A stretch of 64,000 bases of DNA. It comes from Metaruminococcus_A sp050943475. Its GTDB lineage: Bacteria > Bacillota > Clostridia > Oscillospirales > Ruminococcaceae. The stretch is taken from assembly GCA_050943475.1 (NCBI GenBank), contig JBMNPF010000012.1, positions 21,890 through 85,889 on the forward strand. The letters are read 5' to 3'. Position numbers and translations under genes: made by a program. Below the pieces are notes generated by a model. It was not told the origin of the DNA, searched no databases, and saw nothing but the letters and a program-made list of their open reading frames with translations. Below, piece by piece: positions 8,002-17,589 of this stretch. Every line of letters begins with the position of its first letter. Positions within the stretch are counted from its first letter, which is position 1.

Positions 8002-8337
8002 ATGGCAATTTACCGGCAGTATTCCGACGACCAGCTCGAATCCCATCTGACGCCTGCGGCGCTTGATACCCTTGCGGCGCTTGAAGAATGGAAAGGCGCT
8101 GCGGCGTATAAAATCCATGTGCATGAACCAGGGACATTTTTGGACTGGCATCCGGCATCCGGGAGCTTGCTCATCGTGGTGCTCTCCGGCCAGCTTGAAA
8201 TTACGGTGACCGACGGCACCAAGCTGATTTGTAAGCCAGGCGACCTGCGCTTTACTTCCGACAAGGGCAAAGGCCACACCGGGCGCTGCATTGGGGACGA
8301 ACCCTGCGTGGTGCTCATGGTGGAACTAACCGAATAG
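8002..8337 (+). CDS. Small cupin-domain protein
   Basis: The 111-residue protein has a single beta-barrel cupin core: HVHEPGTFLDWHPASGSLLIVVLSGQLEI (about residues 37-65, cut here by eye into motif 1) and a weaker second motif around CKPGDLRFTSDKGKGHTG. Such proteins bind a metal or small ligand. It starts at the ATG following AAAGGAG with 9 nt spacing. It is monocistronic, with its own promoter and terminator. The ligand is unknown. Confidence 0.75.
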   Translation: MAIYRQYSDDQLESHLTPAALDTLAALEEWKGAAAYKIHVHEPGTFLDWHPASGSLLIVVLSGQLEITVTDGTKLICKPGDLRFTSDKGKGHTGRCIGDEPCVVLMVELTE

Positions 8338-8343
8338 GAATTG

Positions 8344-8371
8344 CGGGCGGCGGTTTTGCCGCCCTTTTTTG
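8344..8371 (+). terminator. Terminator of the cupin gene
   Basis: The stem GGGCGGC/GCCGCCC with loop GGTTTT is followed by T6. It begins 6 bp after the cupin stop codon. Downstream, 8372-8662 contains no gene I can support. Confidence 0.9.
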
Positions 8372-8662
8372 ATTGCATCCTTATTTGCTCCTTAACAGCG
8401 ACTATGCAAAATAATCCGTCATGGTCTCTATGATGGCGGGACGGCGGAAAAGCCTTCTCTCTTGCGTTCTCCCCCATTTCCATGCAGTCCAGGCATAACG
8501 CACGAAAGAGCAATTTCTCGCGGAGGTTGTTTTTCCGTCCTTTTTGACTGCCTTTCGTTCCTTCTTCTCCGGCAAGCCACGCGGGAAAAAACGGTCATAA
8601 GCCGCCCGGCAGACGGCGCACTTCATTGCGTGAGGATTGCGTACCACCCTCACATTCCTCTT

Positions 8663-9106
8663 TTACAGCCAGCGGATAAAAGCCGTCTTGTCCACGCTGT
8701 TATACCCCACGCGCCGGTAAAAGTCCAGCGTGGCGGGGTTTTTGCTGCCGGTGAACAGCATGATTTTGTAGCAGTCCGTCTGCCGGGCCAGTTCCGCGGC
8801 GGCCTCCATCAGCTTGGTCGCATAGCCGTTGCCGCGGTATTCAGCCGCGGTGACGACGTTTTCCACCAACGCATAAGGACGCGGCCCGCGCGTCAGGTTT
8901 GGAATAACGGCCAGCACGCAGGAGGAGACCGGAACGCCGTTCAGGCAGCCGAGCAGGATATGGTGCCACGGGTCGTCTGCAATGCGGCGCCACATCTCCT
9001 GCATGGCGGGGCTTGCCGGATCCGGTACGGTGGTTTCGTGCAGGTGGAGATAAAGCTCAAGGAGTGCGGGCAGGTCCTCCGCCCGCGCTTCACGGATGGT
9101 AAACAT
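8663..9106 (-). CDS. GNAT family N-acetyltransferase
   Basis: The product (147 residues from the ATG at 9106) shows a complete GNAT fold: beta-strand VSSCVLAVIPNLTRG, then the acetyl-CoA loop EYRGNGYATKLM (about residues 91-102), and the C-terminal NPATLDFYRRVGY motif. A GTG four codons earlier overlaps the ribosome site AAAGG, so the ATG is preferred. It lies directly downstream of an XRE regulator on the same strand, 15 bp apart, and may be co-transcribed with it. The substrate is unknown. Confidence 0.8.
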   Translation of the reverse strand: MFTIREARAEDLPALLELYLHLHETTVPDPASPAMQEMWRRIADDPWHHILLGCLNGVPVSSCVLAVIPNLTRGPRPYALVENVVTAAEYRGNGYATKLMEAAAELARQTDCYKIMLFTGSKNPATLDFYRRVGYNSVDKTAFIRWL

Positions 9107-9121
9107 GGTATGCGCCACCTT

Positions 9122-9361
9122 TTACTTTCTTTTCTTTGCACGGGGGTACGGCTGTTTTTCGTCGGTGCGGTTCAACAGGTAATCAATGCTTGTTCCATAA
9201 TAATCGGCCAACATCATCAAAGTCTCTACAGGCAAAGCTGCTTGACCCAACTCATATTTGGAATAGGTTTTTTGTGAAACATACAATCTTTCAGCGAGCT
9301 CCCTCTGTGTCAAGTCACTGTCCTCGCGCAAGTCCCTCAATCGCTGGTATATCATTTTCAT
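9122..9361 (-). CDS. XRE-family helix-turn-helix regulator
   Basis: The 79-residue protein is a single lambda-repressor-like HTH: MIYQRLRDLREDSDLTQ, then RELAERLYVSQKTYSKYELGQ, ending ...ADYYGTSIDYLLNRTDE. The C-terminus is Lys/Arg-rich. There is no sensor or dimerisation domain, as is usual for small SinR-like regulators. The start is ambiguous between two ATGs six bases apart behind GGTG. It is followed 15 bp later by a GNAT gene, the likely co-regulated partner. Confidence 0.85.
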   Translation of the reverse strand: MKMIYQRLRDLREDSDLTQRELAERLYVSQKTYSKYELGQAALPVETLMMLADYYGTSIDYLLNRTDEKQPYPRAKKRK

Positions 9362-9636
9362 CACCAAAAGAATGATAGCATATCCAGTGCGTTTTCTGCC
9401 TATTTTACCGGTATTTCCGTTAAAATCAGAGCTGGAAGGCGCATCCATGGATATTTAGGAAGGATTCTCTATAAATCGATTCCATCCGGTAACAACCACG
9501 ATCGAGGAACTGCAAAAAGCACAACGCATGACAGAAGAAATTTTTATTTCACATCAACCATGTGAATCTGCTGGTTTATCAACACCCAATAAAACAAGCG
9601 GAAACTCCGGGCAGCAATAAAACACTCCTCACAGCT

Positions 9637-9674
9637 AAAAACAGGCAGGCGAAATTTTCCGCCTGCCTGTTTTT
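9637..9674 (-). terminator. Terminator of the hisS-aspS operon
   Basis: The stem AACAGGCAGGCG/CGCCTGCCTGTT ends in A5 on the left, which gives a T-run on the minus strand. It overlaps the aspS stop codon by a few bases. The region 9449-9636 has no evident gene. Confidence 0.88.
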
Positions 9675-11454
9675 ACTCTTCGGTTTTGAGCGCAATGTGC
9701 AGCTCGTCGAGCTGTGCCACTTCCACCGGGGAGGGGCACTGGGTCATAAGCTCGGTCATATTCTGTACCTTCGGGAAAGCGACCACGTCGCGGATGCTGG
9801 AGCCGCCCAGCATAATCATGACAAGGCGGTCAAGACCAATACCCGACCCGCCGTGCGGCGGCGCGCCGTACTTGAACGCATCGGTGAGGAAGCCGAACTT
9901 CTGCTGCGCCTCCTCGTCCGAAAGGCCCAAAGCGGAAAACATCTTTTTCTGGAGCACCGGGTCGGTGATACGAATGGACCCGGAGGACATTTCAAACCCG
10001 TTGAGCACCAAATCGTAGGCTTTGGCGCGCACGCTGCCCTTGTCGGTATCCAGCAGGGGGATGTCCTCGTCCATCGGGGAGGTAAAGGGGTGGTGCATCG
10101 CCACATAGGTTTGCAGGTCTTCATCCCACTCAAAGAAGGGAAATTCGGTAATCCAGAGGAAGTTGTAACACCCCTCCGGAATCAGGTTCATCTTTTTGGC
10201 GACCTCGCCGCGCAGAGCGCCAAGGGTTGACAGAACCACGCTGTTTTTGGCATCCGCCACAATGAGAAGAAGGTCTCCCTCCCCCGCTCCTGCGCGGGCG
10301 GCAATGGCTTCGAGTTCCTCCGGCGCCATAAATTTGCTGAAGGAGGACTGGATGCCGTCCGGATTGACCTTAGCCCAGGCAAGGCCCTTGGCCCCAATCC
10401 CGCGGACAAATTCGGTCAGCTTGTCGAGCTCCTTGCGGGAATAAGCCGCGGCGCCCTGCGGTACGCAGATGGCGCGCACGCTGCCCGTTTCACAGGCGGA
10501 GGCAAAAACCGAGAAGCCGCAGCCCTTTACAAGGTCGGTCAAATCCGTAATTTCAACGCCAAAGCGGGTATCCGGCTTGTCCGAACCATAGCGCTCCATC
10601 GCGTCTTTATAGGTCAGGCGCGGGATGGGGTTTGCAATCTGTACGCCGAGCACCTTATCAAACAGGGTGCGGACAAAACGTTCCTCCATCTGCATGACGT
10701 CCTCTGCATCGACAAAGGACATTTCCATATCAATCTGGGTAAACTCCGGCTGGCGGTCGGCACGCTGATCCTCGTCGCGGAAGCAGCGGGCAAACTGGAC
10801 GTAGCGGTCAAAGCCGGAGACCATGAGAAGCTGTTTGTAGATCTGCGGGGACTGCGGCAGGGCGTAAAATTCCCCTGCATGGATGCGGGACGGCACAAGG
10901 AAATCCCTTGCGCCTTCCGGCGTGGATTTGATGAGGATCGGGGTTTCAATCTCGATAAAACCCTGCTCGTCAAAAAAGTCGCGCGCCGCTTTGACAATTT
11001 TGTGCCGCATAATGATGTTCTGCTGCAAATCCGGGCGGCGCAAATCAAGGTAGCGGTATTTGAGGCGGAGGTCTTCCTTGACGTTGGAATGCTCGGTAAT
11101 TTCAAACGGCGGGGTTTCCGCACGGCCGAGAATCTTCAAATCCTCCACCAGGATTTCAACTTCGCCGGTGGGAATGTCTTTGTTGACGCTCTCGCGTTTT
11201 GCAACGGTACCAGTTGCCATGAGGACAAACTCAGAGCGTACCTCCCCCGCTTTTTCAAAGACGGCGCGGTCGGTCTTGTCTCCAAACGCGAGCTGGACAA
11301 TACCGGTGCGGTCGCGCAGGTCAATGAACACGAGATTGCCGAGGTCGCGCTGCTTCTGGGTAAAGCCGCAGACGGTGACTTTCTGCCCAATTTCAGCGGC
11401 AGTCAGGGTTCCGCAGTAGTGGGTGCGCCTTGCTTCATTCATATGGTCGGTCAT
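9673..11454 (-). CDS. aspS: Aspartyl-tRNA synthetase
   Basis: The 593-residue class II synthetase charges tRNA-Asp (possibly also tRNA-Asn, if the non-discriminating form). An OB-fold anticodon domain covers about residues 12-110. The class II motifs follow, including FLVPSR, FRDEDQRADRQPEFTQID (motif 2), the bacterial GAD insertion (about residues 290-410), and motif 3 GIGLDRLVMIM. The length is typical of bacterial AspRS. It begins 3 bp after the hisS stop, with GAGGAGG inside the end of hisS, so the two are a translationally linked pair. Confidence 0.97.
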   Translation of the reverse strand: MTDHMNEARRTHYCGTLTAAEIGQKVTVCGFTQKQRDLGNLVFIDLRDRTGIVQLAFGDKTDRAVFEKAGEVRSEFVLMATGTVAKRESVNKDIPTGEVEILVEDLKILGRAETPPFEITEHSNVKEDLRLKYRYLDLRRPDLQQNIIMRHKIVKAARDFFDEQGFIEIETPILIKSTPEGARDFLVPSRIHAGEFYALPQSPQIYKQLLMVSGFDRYVQFARCFRDEDQRADRQPEFTQIDMEMSFVDAEDVMQMEERFVRTLFDKVLGVQIANPIPRLTYKDAMERYGSDKPDTRFGVEITDLTDLVKGCGFSVFASACETGSVRAICVPQGAAAYSRKELDKLTEFVRGIGAKGLAWAKVNPDGIQSSFSKFMAPEELEAIAARAGAGEGDLLLIVADAKNSVVLSTLGALRGEVAKKMNLIPEGCYNFLWITEFPFFEWDEDLQTYVAMHHPFTSPMDEDIPLLDTDKGSVRAKAYDLVLNGFEMSSGSIRITDPVLQKKMFSALGLSDEEAQQKFGFLTDAFKYGAPPHGGSGIGLDRLVMIMLGGSSIRDVVAFPKVQNMTELMTQCPSPVEVAQLDELHIALKTEE

Positions 11455-11457
11455 GGG

Positions 11458-12768
11458 TTATTCGTCCTCCTCTGCTTCAATTGCGTTGATAACATCCTCA
11501 ACGCCGAGGTTGTAAAGCGCGTCGGAAAGCTCCTCAAACTTGAGCTCCCGGCTCTCGCCGGTTTCCATGTTTTTAACCTTTGCCATGCCGTTTTTCAGTT
11601 CATCCTCGCCCAGCACCATCGACATGCGGGCGCCAATTTTATCGGCGTATTTCATCTGCGCTTTGAGGCTGCGGCCCACACTGTCGCACTCCACATAAAA
11701 GCCTTCCCGGCGGAGCATATTAGTGAGCTCGCCCGCCTTGACGGCAGCATCCTCGCCGATGTTTGCAATGTAAAGTTCACAACCGCGATCCTCTGGAATT
11801 TCAATTCCCTGCGCCTCCAGAATCAGGAGCAGGCGCTCCAAACCCAGCCCAAAGCCAAGTCCCGGTGTTTTCGCGCCGCCGAGCTGTTCAATGAGCCCGT
11901 CATACCGGCCGCCGCCGCAGACGGTGCTCTGCGCGCCAAGGTCGTTTGAAACGAATTCAAATACGGTCTTGGTGTAGTAATCCAGGCCTCGGACAATTTT
12001 TGGGTTGATGACAAATGCAATCCCCATGCTGGTAAGCCGTTTCTGAAGCCCGGCAAAGTGATCTTTGCACTCGTCACAGAGAAAGTCGAGCATGACGGGG
12101 GCGTCCTTTGCAATTTCGGAGCAAACAGGGCTTTTGCAGTCGAGGATGCGCATGGGGTTTTTTTCCAGACGGGTGAGACAGGTCTCGCACAGGTCATCCT
12201 TGCGGGCCTCAAAATAAGCCTTGAGCGCCTCGTGGTATTTGCCGCGGCACTCCGGGCAGCCAATCGAGTTGATTTGCAGCTCCAGACCTTTGACGCCAAG
12301 GGTGCGGAAAATCTCATCCGCAACGCCGATGACTTCAGCGTCCGCCGCCGGAGAAGCCGAGCCGAGCATCTCAACGCCAAACTGGTGGAATTCCCGCAGG
12401 CGCCCTGCCTGCGGCTTTTCATAGCGGAAGCAGGAGGTGATGTAGCTGAGCTTGAGCGGCAGTGCCTCGTTGAGCAGGCCGCGCTCCAGCACGGCGCGCA
12501 TGGCACCCGCCGTCCCCTCCGGGCGAAGGGTGATGGAGCGTTCGGTGCCGCCTACGGTAAAGGTATACATCTCCTTCTGCACAACGTCGGTGGTATCGCC
12601 GACCGAACGGGTAAAGAGTTCGGTGTGCTCAAAGGTGGGAAAACGGATTTGCTTAAAGCCGTAGAGGAGTGAAACCTCGGTGACCAAATCCTCCACAAAA
12701 CGCCATTTGTGGCTCTGGGAGGGGAGAATATCCTGTGTGCCGCGCGGGGCACGGTAAACAACTGCCAT
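11458..12768 (-). CDS. hisS: Histidyl-tRNA synthetase
   Basis: The 436-residue class II synthetase opens with the classic APRGTQDILP start (YRAPRGTQDILPSQ). It has motif 2 CFRYEKPQAGRLREFHQFG, the HisRS signature GLDYYTKTVFEF (HisA), GGGRYDGL (HisB), GLGLERLLLI (motif 3) and a C-terminal anticodon-binding domain from about residue 330. It is the first gene of the hisS-aspS pair. I looked for a T-box leader upstream and did not find one. Confidence 0.97.
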   Translation of the reverse strand: MAVVYRAPRGTQDILPSQSHKWRFVEDLVTEVSLLYGFKQIRFPTFEHTELFTRSVGDTTDVVQKEMYTFTVGGTERSITLRPEGTAGAMRAVLERGLLNEALPLKLSYITSCFRYEKPQAGRLREFHQFGVEMLGSASPAADAEVIGVADEIFRTLGVKGLELQINSIGCPECRGKYHEALKAYFEARKDDLCETCLTRLEKNPMRILDCKSPVCSEIAKDAPVMLDFLCDECKDHFAGLQKRLTSMGIAFVINPKIVRGLDYYTKTVFEFVSNDLGAQSTVCGGGRYDGLIEQLGGAKTPGLGFGLGLERLLLILEAQGIEIPEDRGCELYIANIGEDAAVKAGELTNMLRREGFYVECDSVGRSLKAQMKYADKIGARMSMVLGEDELKNGMAKVKNMETGESRELKFEELSDALYNLGVEDVINAIEAEEDE

Positions 12769-12807
12769 AACGACTTCCTTTCGTTTGGGGCGCTTGGCCC
12801 TCTGCTC

Positions 12808-12839
12808 ATAAAAAGCTCCTCAACCGAAAGCTGAGGAGC
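12808..12839 (-). terminator. Terminator between mgsA and hisS
   Basis: On the minus strand GCTCCTCA...TGAGGAGC is followed by TTTTTAT. It separates the mre-minD-mgsA operon from hisS-aspS. Confidence 0.85.
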
Positions 12840-12880
12840 AGGCTGCCACTGAAATGAGGGGCGCGCAGAGCGCGTCCCGG

Positions 12881-13285
12881 TTACCGGTTGGGGTTGACAA
12901 TGTTGCGCCAGTCGAGGTCACCGCGTTCCAAGCCGTGGATTAAAACCTCTGCGGTCGCAATATTAGTCGCCACCGGAATGTTATGTACATCGCATAAGCG
13001 GAGCATGTTCATCTCGTTAATTTCATGGGTTTTTGAAGTCATAGGATCGCGGAAAAACAAGAGCAGGTCAATTTCGTTGCAGGCAATGCGGGAGGAAATC
13101 TGCTGGTCTCCGCCGTGGCTGCCACTCAGAAAGCGCTGTATTTCCAGGCCAGTCGCCTCAGAAACGAGCTTGCCGGTTGTGCCGGTGGCACAAAGGTTGT
13201 GGCGGCTCAGAATCCCGCAGTATGCAATGCAGAACTGTACCATTAATTCTTTTTTGGAGTCGTGCGCAATGACTGCGATGTTCAT
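12881..13285 (-). CDS. mgsA: Methylglyoxal synthase
   Basis: The 134-residue protein converts dihydroxyacetone phosphate to methylglyoxal, a bypass that releases phosphate when glycolytic intermediates accumulate. Visible family features are the start IAVIAHDSKKELM, the phosphate-binding TGTTGKL (about residues 34-40), the catalytic SGSHGGDQQI segment (with the essential Asp/His) and LLLFFRDPM. It is the last gene of the shape operon, 14 bp after minD. Confidence 0.95.
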   Translation of the reverse strand: MNIAVIAHDSKKELMVQFCIAYCGILSRHNLCATGTTGKLVSEATGLEIQRFLSGSHGGDQQISSRIACNEIDLLLFFRDPMTSKTHEINEMNMLRLCDVHNIPVATNIATAEVLIHGLERGDLDWRNIVNPNR

Positions 13286-13299
13286 TTTCTCTTCCTCCC

Positions 13300-14034
13300 T
13301 TACTGTATGAGTAATTCAACATAATCGCCCGCAAGACGGGTTATAATGCGCTGAAACACCTTTCCGGCAAGCGAACCCACGGGCAGTCCCGCCCCGCAGA
13401 ACGCACTGGAGGAAAGTTCTTCGGCCACCGGAACCACGCCGATGAGCTGAGCGCCCGCCATGTCGATGACAGTGTCCAGGTCGGTGAGTTCATTGAGCCG
13501 AATTTTTTTATGATGGACCTTATTGATGACAAGCCGTACCTTCGTGGCACCATACTGCTCCAGCATGGAAACCAGGCGCCCGGCATCCCGCGCGCTGATG
13601 AGATCCGGCGTTGCAACCACCAGTACCGTAGCCGCAACCTGCGGCGCAATCAAAAGCGAAACGCCAATACCGGCGGGAGCATCCACAATGACCGTTTCAA
13701 AGTACCCGGAAAGCGCTTTGACAAGCGCAACAACGTCGTCGTAATCAATGCGGGAAGAAATCCCAGAAGGCGCGACAACAAGGGACAAAGAACCATCCGG
13801 CGTGACGGGGATGACGCCGTCGCTCAGACGGCACTCGCCGCGCAGGATGTTCCCCAAATCGTAAACTGCACGGTCTTCGACGCCAAGCATCAGGTCAAGG
13901 CCGCGCAGGCCAATATCCAGTTCTACAATCACCGTCCGGCTCCCGTTGGCCGCGTAGGTAAGCCCCAGCGCCGAAGCGACGGTGGATTTCCCCACGCCGC
14001 CTTTTCCGGACGTCACGAAAAGCACATTTGCCAT
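13300..14034 (-). CDS. minD: Septum site-determining ATPase MinD
   Basis: The 244-residue P-loop ATPase has the deviant Walker A GKGGVGKST (about residues 10-18), LDIGLRGLDLMLG (typical of MinD), the Walker B region VIVDAPAG, and an amphipathic C-terminal helix (about residues 225-244) that would anchor it to the membrane. It normally works with MinC and MinE or DivIVA to place the division septum. Neither minC nor minE is adjacent; instead it is embedded after pbp2 in the mre operon. Confidence 0.92.
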   Translation of the reverse strand: MANVLFVTSGKGGVGKSTVASALGLTYAANGSRTVIVELDIGLRGLDLMLGVEDRAVYDLGNILRGECRLSDGVIPVTPDGSLSLVVAPSGISSRIDYDDVVALVKALSGYFETVIVDAPAGIGVSLLIAPQVAATVLVVATPDLISARDAGRLVSMLEQYGATKVRLVINKVHHKKIRLNELTDLDTVIDMAGAQLIGVVPVAEELSSSAFCGAGLPVGSLAGKVFQRIITRLAGDYVELLIQ

Positions 14035-14134
14035 ATCCGATACCTCAACCTATATTCTACCTGTATCTGCGCCATTTGTCAAAAGATTTTTGTGGAAAAG
14101 GAACAAGTTTCCCATACTTCTTTTGCATACCCGC

Positions 14135-16144
14135 TTATTCCACCGCGGATGAAGTGTCGGAAACAGGGGTGGTTTGCCCGGCGCGCTGCGCTTTGAGGTC
14201 ATTATAAGCATTGATGATGAGTTCCAGCATATCCGCCGAATATTCGCCTTGTTCCAACACAATGGAAACGGCGATTTCCGGCTCCTCCAACGCGGGATAA
14301 AAACCGATTGTGGTTGAGTTGGTCGTGGAATTTGTGACCTGCGGCGTACCGGTTTTAATGGCAACGCCTTCTGCAAAATGAGAAAGGGTTGGACGTCGGT
14401 TCGCCGCCGCACGCATTCCTTGTTGAACAATGTCAAAAACATCATCATTGCCGGAAAGATCCGAAGCAACCACCGGCTGGGTTTCATTCAGGGTCTGGGT
14501 CAAATCGTAATTGTTGATGGATTTGACCAAATGCGCCTCATAACGCGTGCCCTTGTTGGCAAGGGTCATGGCCTGAACAGCGAGCTGAAGCGGGGTGACC
14601 TTGGTCTCACTCTGGCCGATGGATGCCTGCCAGACCTGGCCCTGGTCCCATGTACCGCCCATTTCCTGAACCACCTGCGGGCTGGCAACCCAACCGGTTG
14701 CCGTAGGCAGCTCCAGCCCGGTATCCACCCCAAGGCCAAAATAAGCAGCATATTGGTCGATTTTGTTAATACCAAGCAGCTGCCCGACCTCATAGAAAAA
14801 AACGTTGCAAGATTCTTTCAGGGAATTTACAACCGCTGTATTTCCATGGTGCCCTGTACAGGTCGGATGCCGCCCATTGCCATAATCAAACCGGGAAACG
14901 CCGTTGCAGTAAAAGGTTGTGGAGCCGGTGATTGCGCTTTCACACAGGCCGGCGGTTGCCGTAACTGTTTTAAAGGTTGAACCGGGACGGTAAACCTCCA
15001 AAAGAGCGCGATCCCGGGTGGGCTTCAGCGGATCCTCGTAAAGGGCAGCGCTGTTTTCCTCCATCTCGGTCAGGGTATAGGTGGGGTAGTTGGCAATGGC
15101 GAGCACCTCGCCGGTTTTAACATCCAGTACAACGACAGCACCGGCGGTAACGTCCTTGCCTTTTCCACCTTTACGCTGCAAATCGTGAATAAAATCTCCC
15201 AGAATCTGCTGTACCTGCTTCTGAAATTCCATGTCAATGGTCAGCATAACCGAGTTGCCCGCCACCGGGGCAACCGCTTCGGTTTCCGAAATAATTTCAC
15301 CGCGGCTGTTCTGCTCAATGCGCACCTTACCAGCGCTGCCGCGGAGCTCCTCCTCATAGGCGCCCTCAACGCCGCCGCGGCCAACCAGGGAGTTCAGCGC
15401 ATAGCCGTTGCTCAAGTAGCTCTGAATATCGTCTGTTGGATAAAGCGGAGAAATGGAGCCCAGCAGATGCGGAACAACATCGCCTTCACCGTAATCTCGA
15501 ATCGACTCCTGCGAAATGGCAACGCCCGGGAAGCGGTAGCTCAGCTCTTCAATGGTTGCCACCGTGGTCGTGCTGACATCCTCGGCAAAGGTATAGCGGT
15601 TGTAACGGGAAAAATCCCGCAGGAGCATACCGTACCGGACGCCGGCAATGGTGCGGGCATGTTCGTCTGAATAACCTGCAATGTTGTATTTCTTCTCCAG
15701 CGCCACCATGCACTCTTCCGCTGTCGCATAGCTTTGCAGTTCCAGTTTACTTTTTAAGCGGGTCACATCATCGTCGCGGCCAGAGAGGAACGCATAGGGG
15801 CGCGTTTGGGAAATGGGCAGTTCGTCCACCCACTCTTCGTCCGCCTCGCTCAAAAGGCTGGTCAATTCCAAAATGGTGTCATTTGCCGTTTCCTCGTCGA
15901 GAAAAGCGTAATCAAACACCAGGTTATAGCCCGCTTTGTTGGTGACAAGCTCATTGCCGTAACGGTCGACAATTTTTCCGCGCGCCGCATTTACGGTGTA
16001 TTCACTAATGGACTTGCTGCTGGTCTGCTTCAAATATTCTTCGCCGTTTACAATTTGGAACTCGATCAGGCGAAAACCACACAAAGCGCCTGCAACGACA
16101 ACCAGCACAACCAAAGCAATAAAACGGAATCTTTTGTTTTTCAT
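14135..16144 (-). CDS. mrdA: Penicillin-binding protein 2, elongasome transpeptidase
   Basis: The 669-residue class B PBP cross-links peptidoglycan during elongation with the SEDS glycosyltransferase and MreBCD. It has one N-terminal membrane helix (about residues 8-27), a dimerisation/pedestal region, and a transpeptidase domain with Ser389-TFK (SxxK), SCN (about residue 439) and KTGTPQ (KTG, about residue 604). The C-terminus ends with a Thr/Ser-rich tail. It lies 18 bp downstream of mreD in the operon. Confidence 0.93.
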   Translation of the reverse strand: MKNKRFRFIALVVLVVVAGALCGFRLIEFQIVNGEEYLKQTSSKSISEYTVNAARGKIVDRYGNELVTNKAGYNLVFDYAFLDEETANDTILELTSLLSEADEEWVDELPISQTRPYAFLSGRDDDVTRLKSKLELQSYATAEECMVALEKKYNIAGYSDEHARTIAGVRYGMLLRDFSRYNRYTFAEDVSTTTVATIEELSYRFPGVAISQESIRDYGEGDVVPHLLGSISPLYPTDDIQSYLSNGYALNSLVGRGGVEGAYEEELRGSAGKVRIEQNSRGEIISETEAVAPVAGNSVMLTIDMEFQKQVQQILGDFIHDLQRKGGKGKDVTAGAVVVLDVKTGEVLAIANYPTYTLTEMEENSAALYEDPLKPTRDRALLEVYRPGSTFKTVTATAGLCESAITGSTTFYCNGVSRFDYGNGRHPTCTGHHGNTAVVNSLKESCNVFFYEVGQLLGINKIDQYAAYFGLGVDTGLELPTATGWVASPQVVQEMGGTWDQGQVWQASIGQSETKVTPLQLAVQAMTLANKGTRYEAHLVKSINNYDLTQTLNETQPVVASDLSGNDDVFDIVQQGMRAAANRRPTLSHFAEGVAIKTGTPQVTNSTTNSTTIGFYPALEEPEIAVSIVLEQGEYSADMLELIINAYNDLKAQRAGQTTPVSDTSSAVE

Positions 16145-16162
16145 CTTGTTCCCTCCCGGGGG

Positions 16163-16690
16163 CTATTGTTCCGTCCGGCTTTCCAGTTTGTTGTGAATCC
16201 GCCGGACCAAAAGGAATAACAACGGGGTCACGGCAGTGGTATAAAGCGCCGTGGGCAGAATGTAGCGGAGCAGCACCAAATGGGCGTCCGTATATCCCCA
16301 AATAACATAGTAAAACAGCCAGTCAAACAACCCCTGAACCACCATTGTCAGCATGCAAAACAGCATGGAGTTGACCGGGTTGTTGCCCATAAAGTACATG
16401 GTGACCAAGGAAATGGCAATGCAGCAGAGCATGAGAATAATGGCGTTAAACCCCGGCACCTTGCCTGCGGAAAAGTCCCACATAAAACCGGCCAGAATGC
16501 CGAACGCCATTGCATAGGTTTCACGCTCCTGCATGGAAACCGCCACAACAAAGGCGACGACCAGCACCGGACGGATGTCAAAAACCGCAAGAACCGGAAC
16601 GCTGGTCTGAACAACAAAAAAAGCAAATAAAAGGACAATATAAACAACCCATTTGAATACTTCTACGGTTGTCCTGCGGAAGAGCCTCAT
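16163..16690 (-). CDS. mreD: Rod shape-determining protein MreD
   Basis: The 175-residue protein consists of about five hydrophobic helices with few polar loops, as expected of MreD, the membrane partner of MreC. Sequence conservation in this family is low, so the call leans on its place between mreC and pbp2. Its start overlaps the mreC stop by 4 bp, which suggests translational coupling. Confidence 0.88.
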   Translation of the reverse strand: MRLFRRTTVEVFKWVVYIVLLFAFFVVQTSVPVLAVFDIRPVLVVAFVVAVSMQERETYAMAFGILAGFMWDFSAGKVPGFNAIILMLCCIAISLVTMYFMGNNPVNSMLFCMLTMVVQGLFDWLFYYVIWGYTDAHLVLLRYILPTALYTTAVTPLLFLLVRRIHNKLESRTEQ

Positions 16691-17547
16691 CCGTTTTCGC
16701 CCTCCTGGCTTTTGCCGTCAAAACCGGTCACCACAAAGACCTGGCTGACCGATTTTATGTCGAACACCGGGGTAACCGTGGTGTAAGAGCTAATGCCGTG
16801 CTCCGCCGTCTGCAGTTCTCCGGCGAGACCAATGACAATATTTTTCGGGAACAGCCCGCTGGCACCAGAGGTGACAATAAGGTCGCCTTTTTTAATCTGG
16901 CTGTCCTCTTCCAGGTAAGAGAGTTGGCAGGCGCCCTGCTCCGCAAGGGCTACCGTACCCGAAATAGTTCCGACTTCACCGGTATCCGGATGAACCGCGC
17001 CGACCTTAACCTCCGGGCTGAGGATAGTGGTAACCTTGGAGTAATAAGCGCCCACTTCGGTGACAACACCGACCAGCCCTTCCGAGGTGATGACGACATC
17101 GCGGTTGTGGATTCCGTGCTGGGTGCCCTTGTCTATGGTAAAAGAACCAAACTGCTGTTCTGCCGGATCGCGCGCGACAACGGCAGCAGAAACTAGCTCC
17201 AGCGAGGGATCGGCCGTTTTAATGCCGAGCTGTTCCCGCAAAACGTCGTTCTCCCGCTTTACTTCGCCGTAATCGACAAGCTGATCCCGCAGCTCTGCAA
17301 TTTGCTGGCGCAATTCCTCATTTTGCCGGCTGATTTCTTCCGCGTTCACAAATTTCCCGAAAAAATCGGTAGCCGTCTCCGAAATATACGAAGACAGCTT
17401 TTGGAACGGCGCCGAGACGGTGCCAATTATTTGTGAGGAAACGGCGCCGAAGCCGTTCTGAGAAATGGCGTAAATCATGAATCCCAGCAGCAACGCAAAC
17501 ACCAGGATGATCACCTTAAAAAACCGACTGCGAAAAAATTCGCGCAT
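16687..17547 (-). CDS. mreC: Rod shape-determining protein MreC
   Basis: The 286-residue protein has one N-terminal membrane helix (about residues 9-30), a coiled-coil stretch (about 68-112: EEISRQNEELRQQ...), and the extracytoplasmic beta domain with RDPAEQQFGSFTIDKGTQHGI and the GLVG repeat. It scaffolds PBP2 outside the membrane. It follows mreB by 42 bp and overlaps mreD by 4 bp. Confidence 0.95.
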   Translation of the reverse strand: MREFFRSRFFKVIILVFALLLGFMIYAISQNGFGAVSSQIIGTVSAPFQKLSSYISETATDFFGKFVNAEEISRQNEELRQQIAELRDQLVDYGEVKRENDVLREQLGIKTADPSLELVSAAVVARDPAEQQFGSFTIDKGTQHGIHNRDVVITSEGLVGVVTEVGAYYSKVTTILSPEVKVGAVHPDTGEVGTISGTVALAEQGACQLSYLEEDSQIKKGDLIVTSGASGLFPKNIVIGLAGELQTAEHGISSYTTVTPVFDIKSVSQVFVVTGFDGKSQEGENG

Positions 17548-17589
17548 CTTTGCCTCCCAAAACCGATTGATGCTGCGGTATGGGTTTTG

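Noticed and set aside
8402..8653. 83-codon minus frame with CxxC between the cupin and GNAT genes
   Set aside because: Composition is unlike a real protein, no ribosome site is seen and it resembles noise frames elsewhere in the window.
12769..12880. T-box leader for hisS-aspS
   Set aside because: The hairpin here is a terminator of mgsA; the T-box core and specifier loop are absent.
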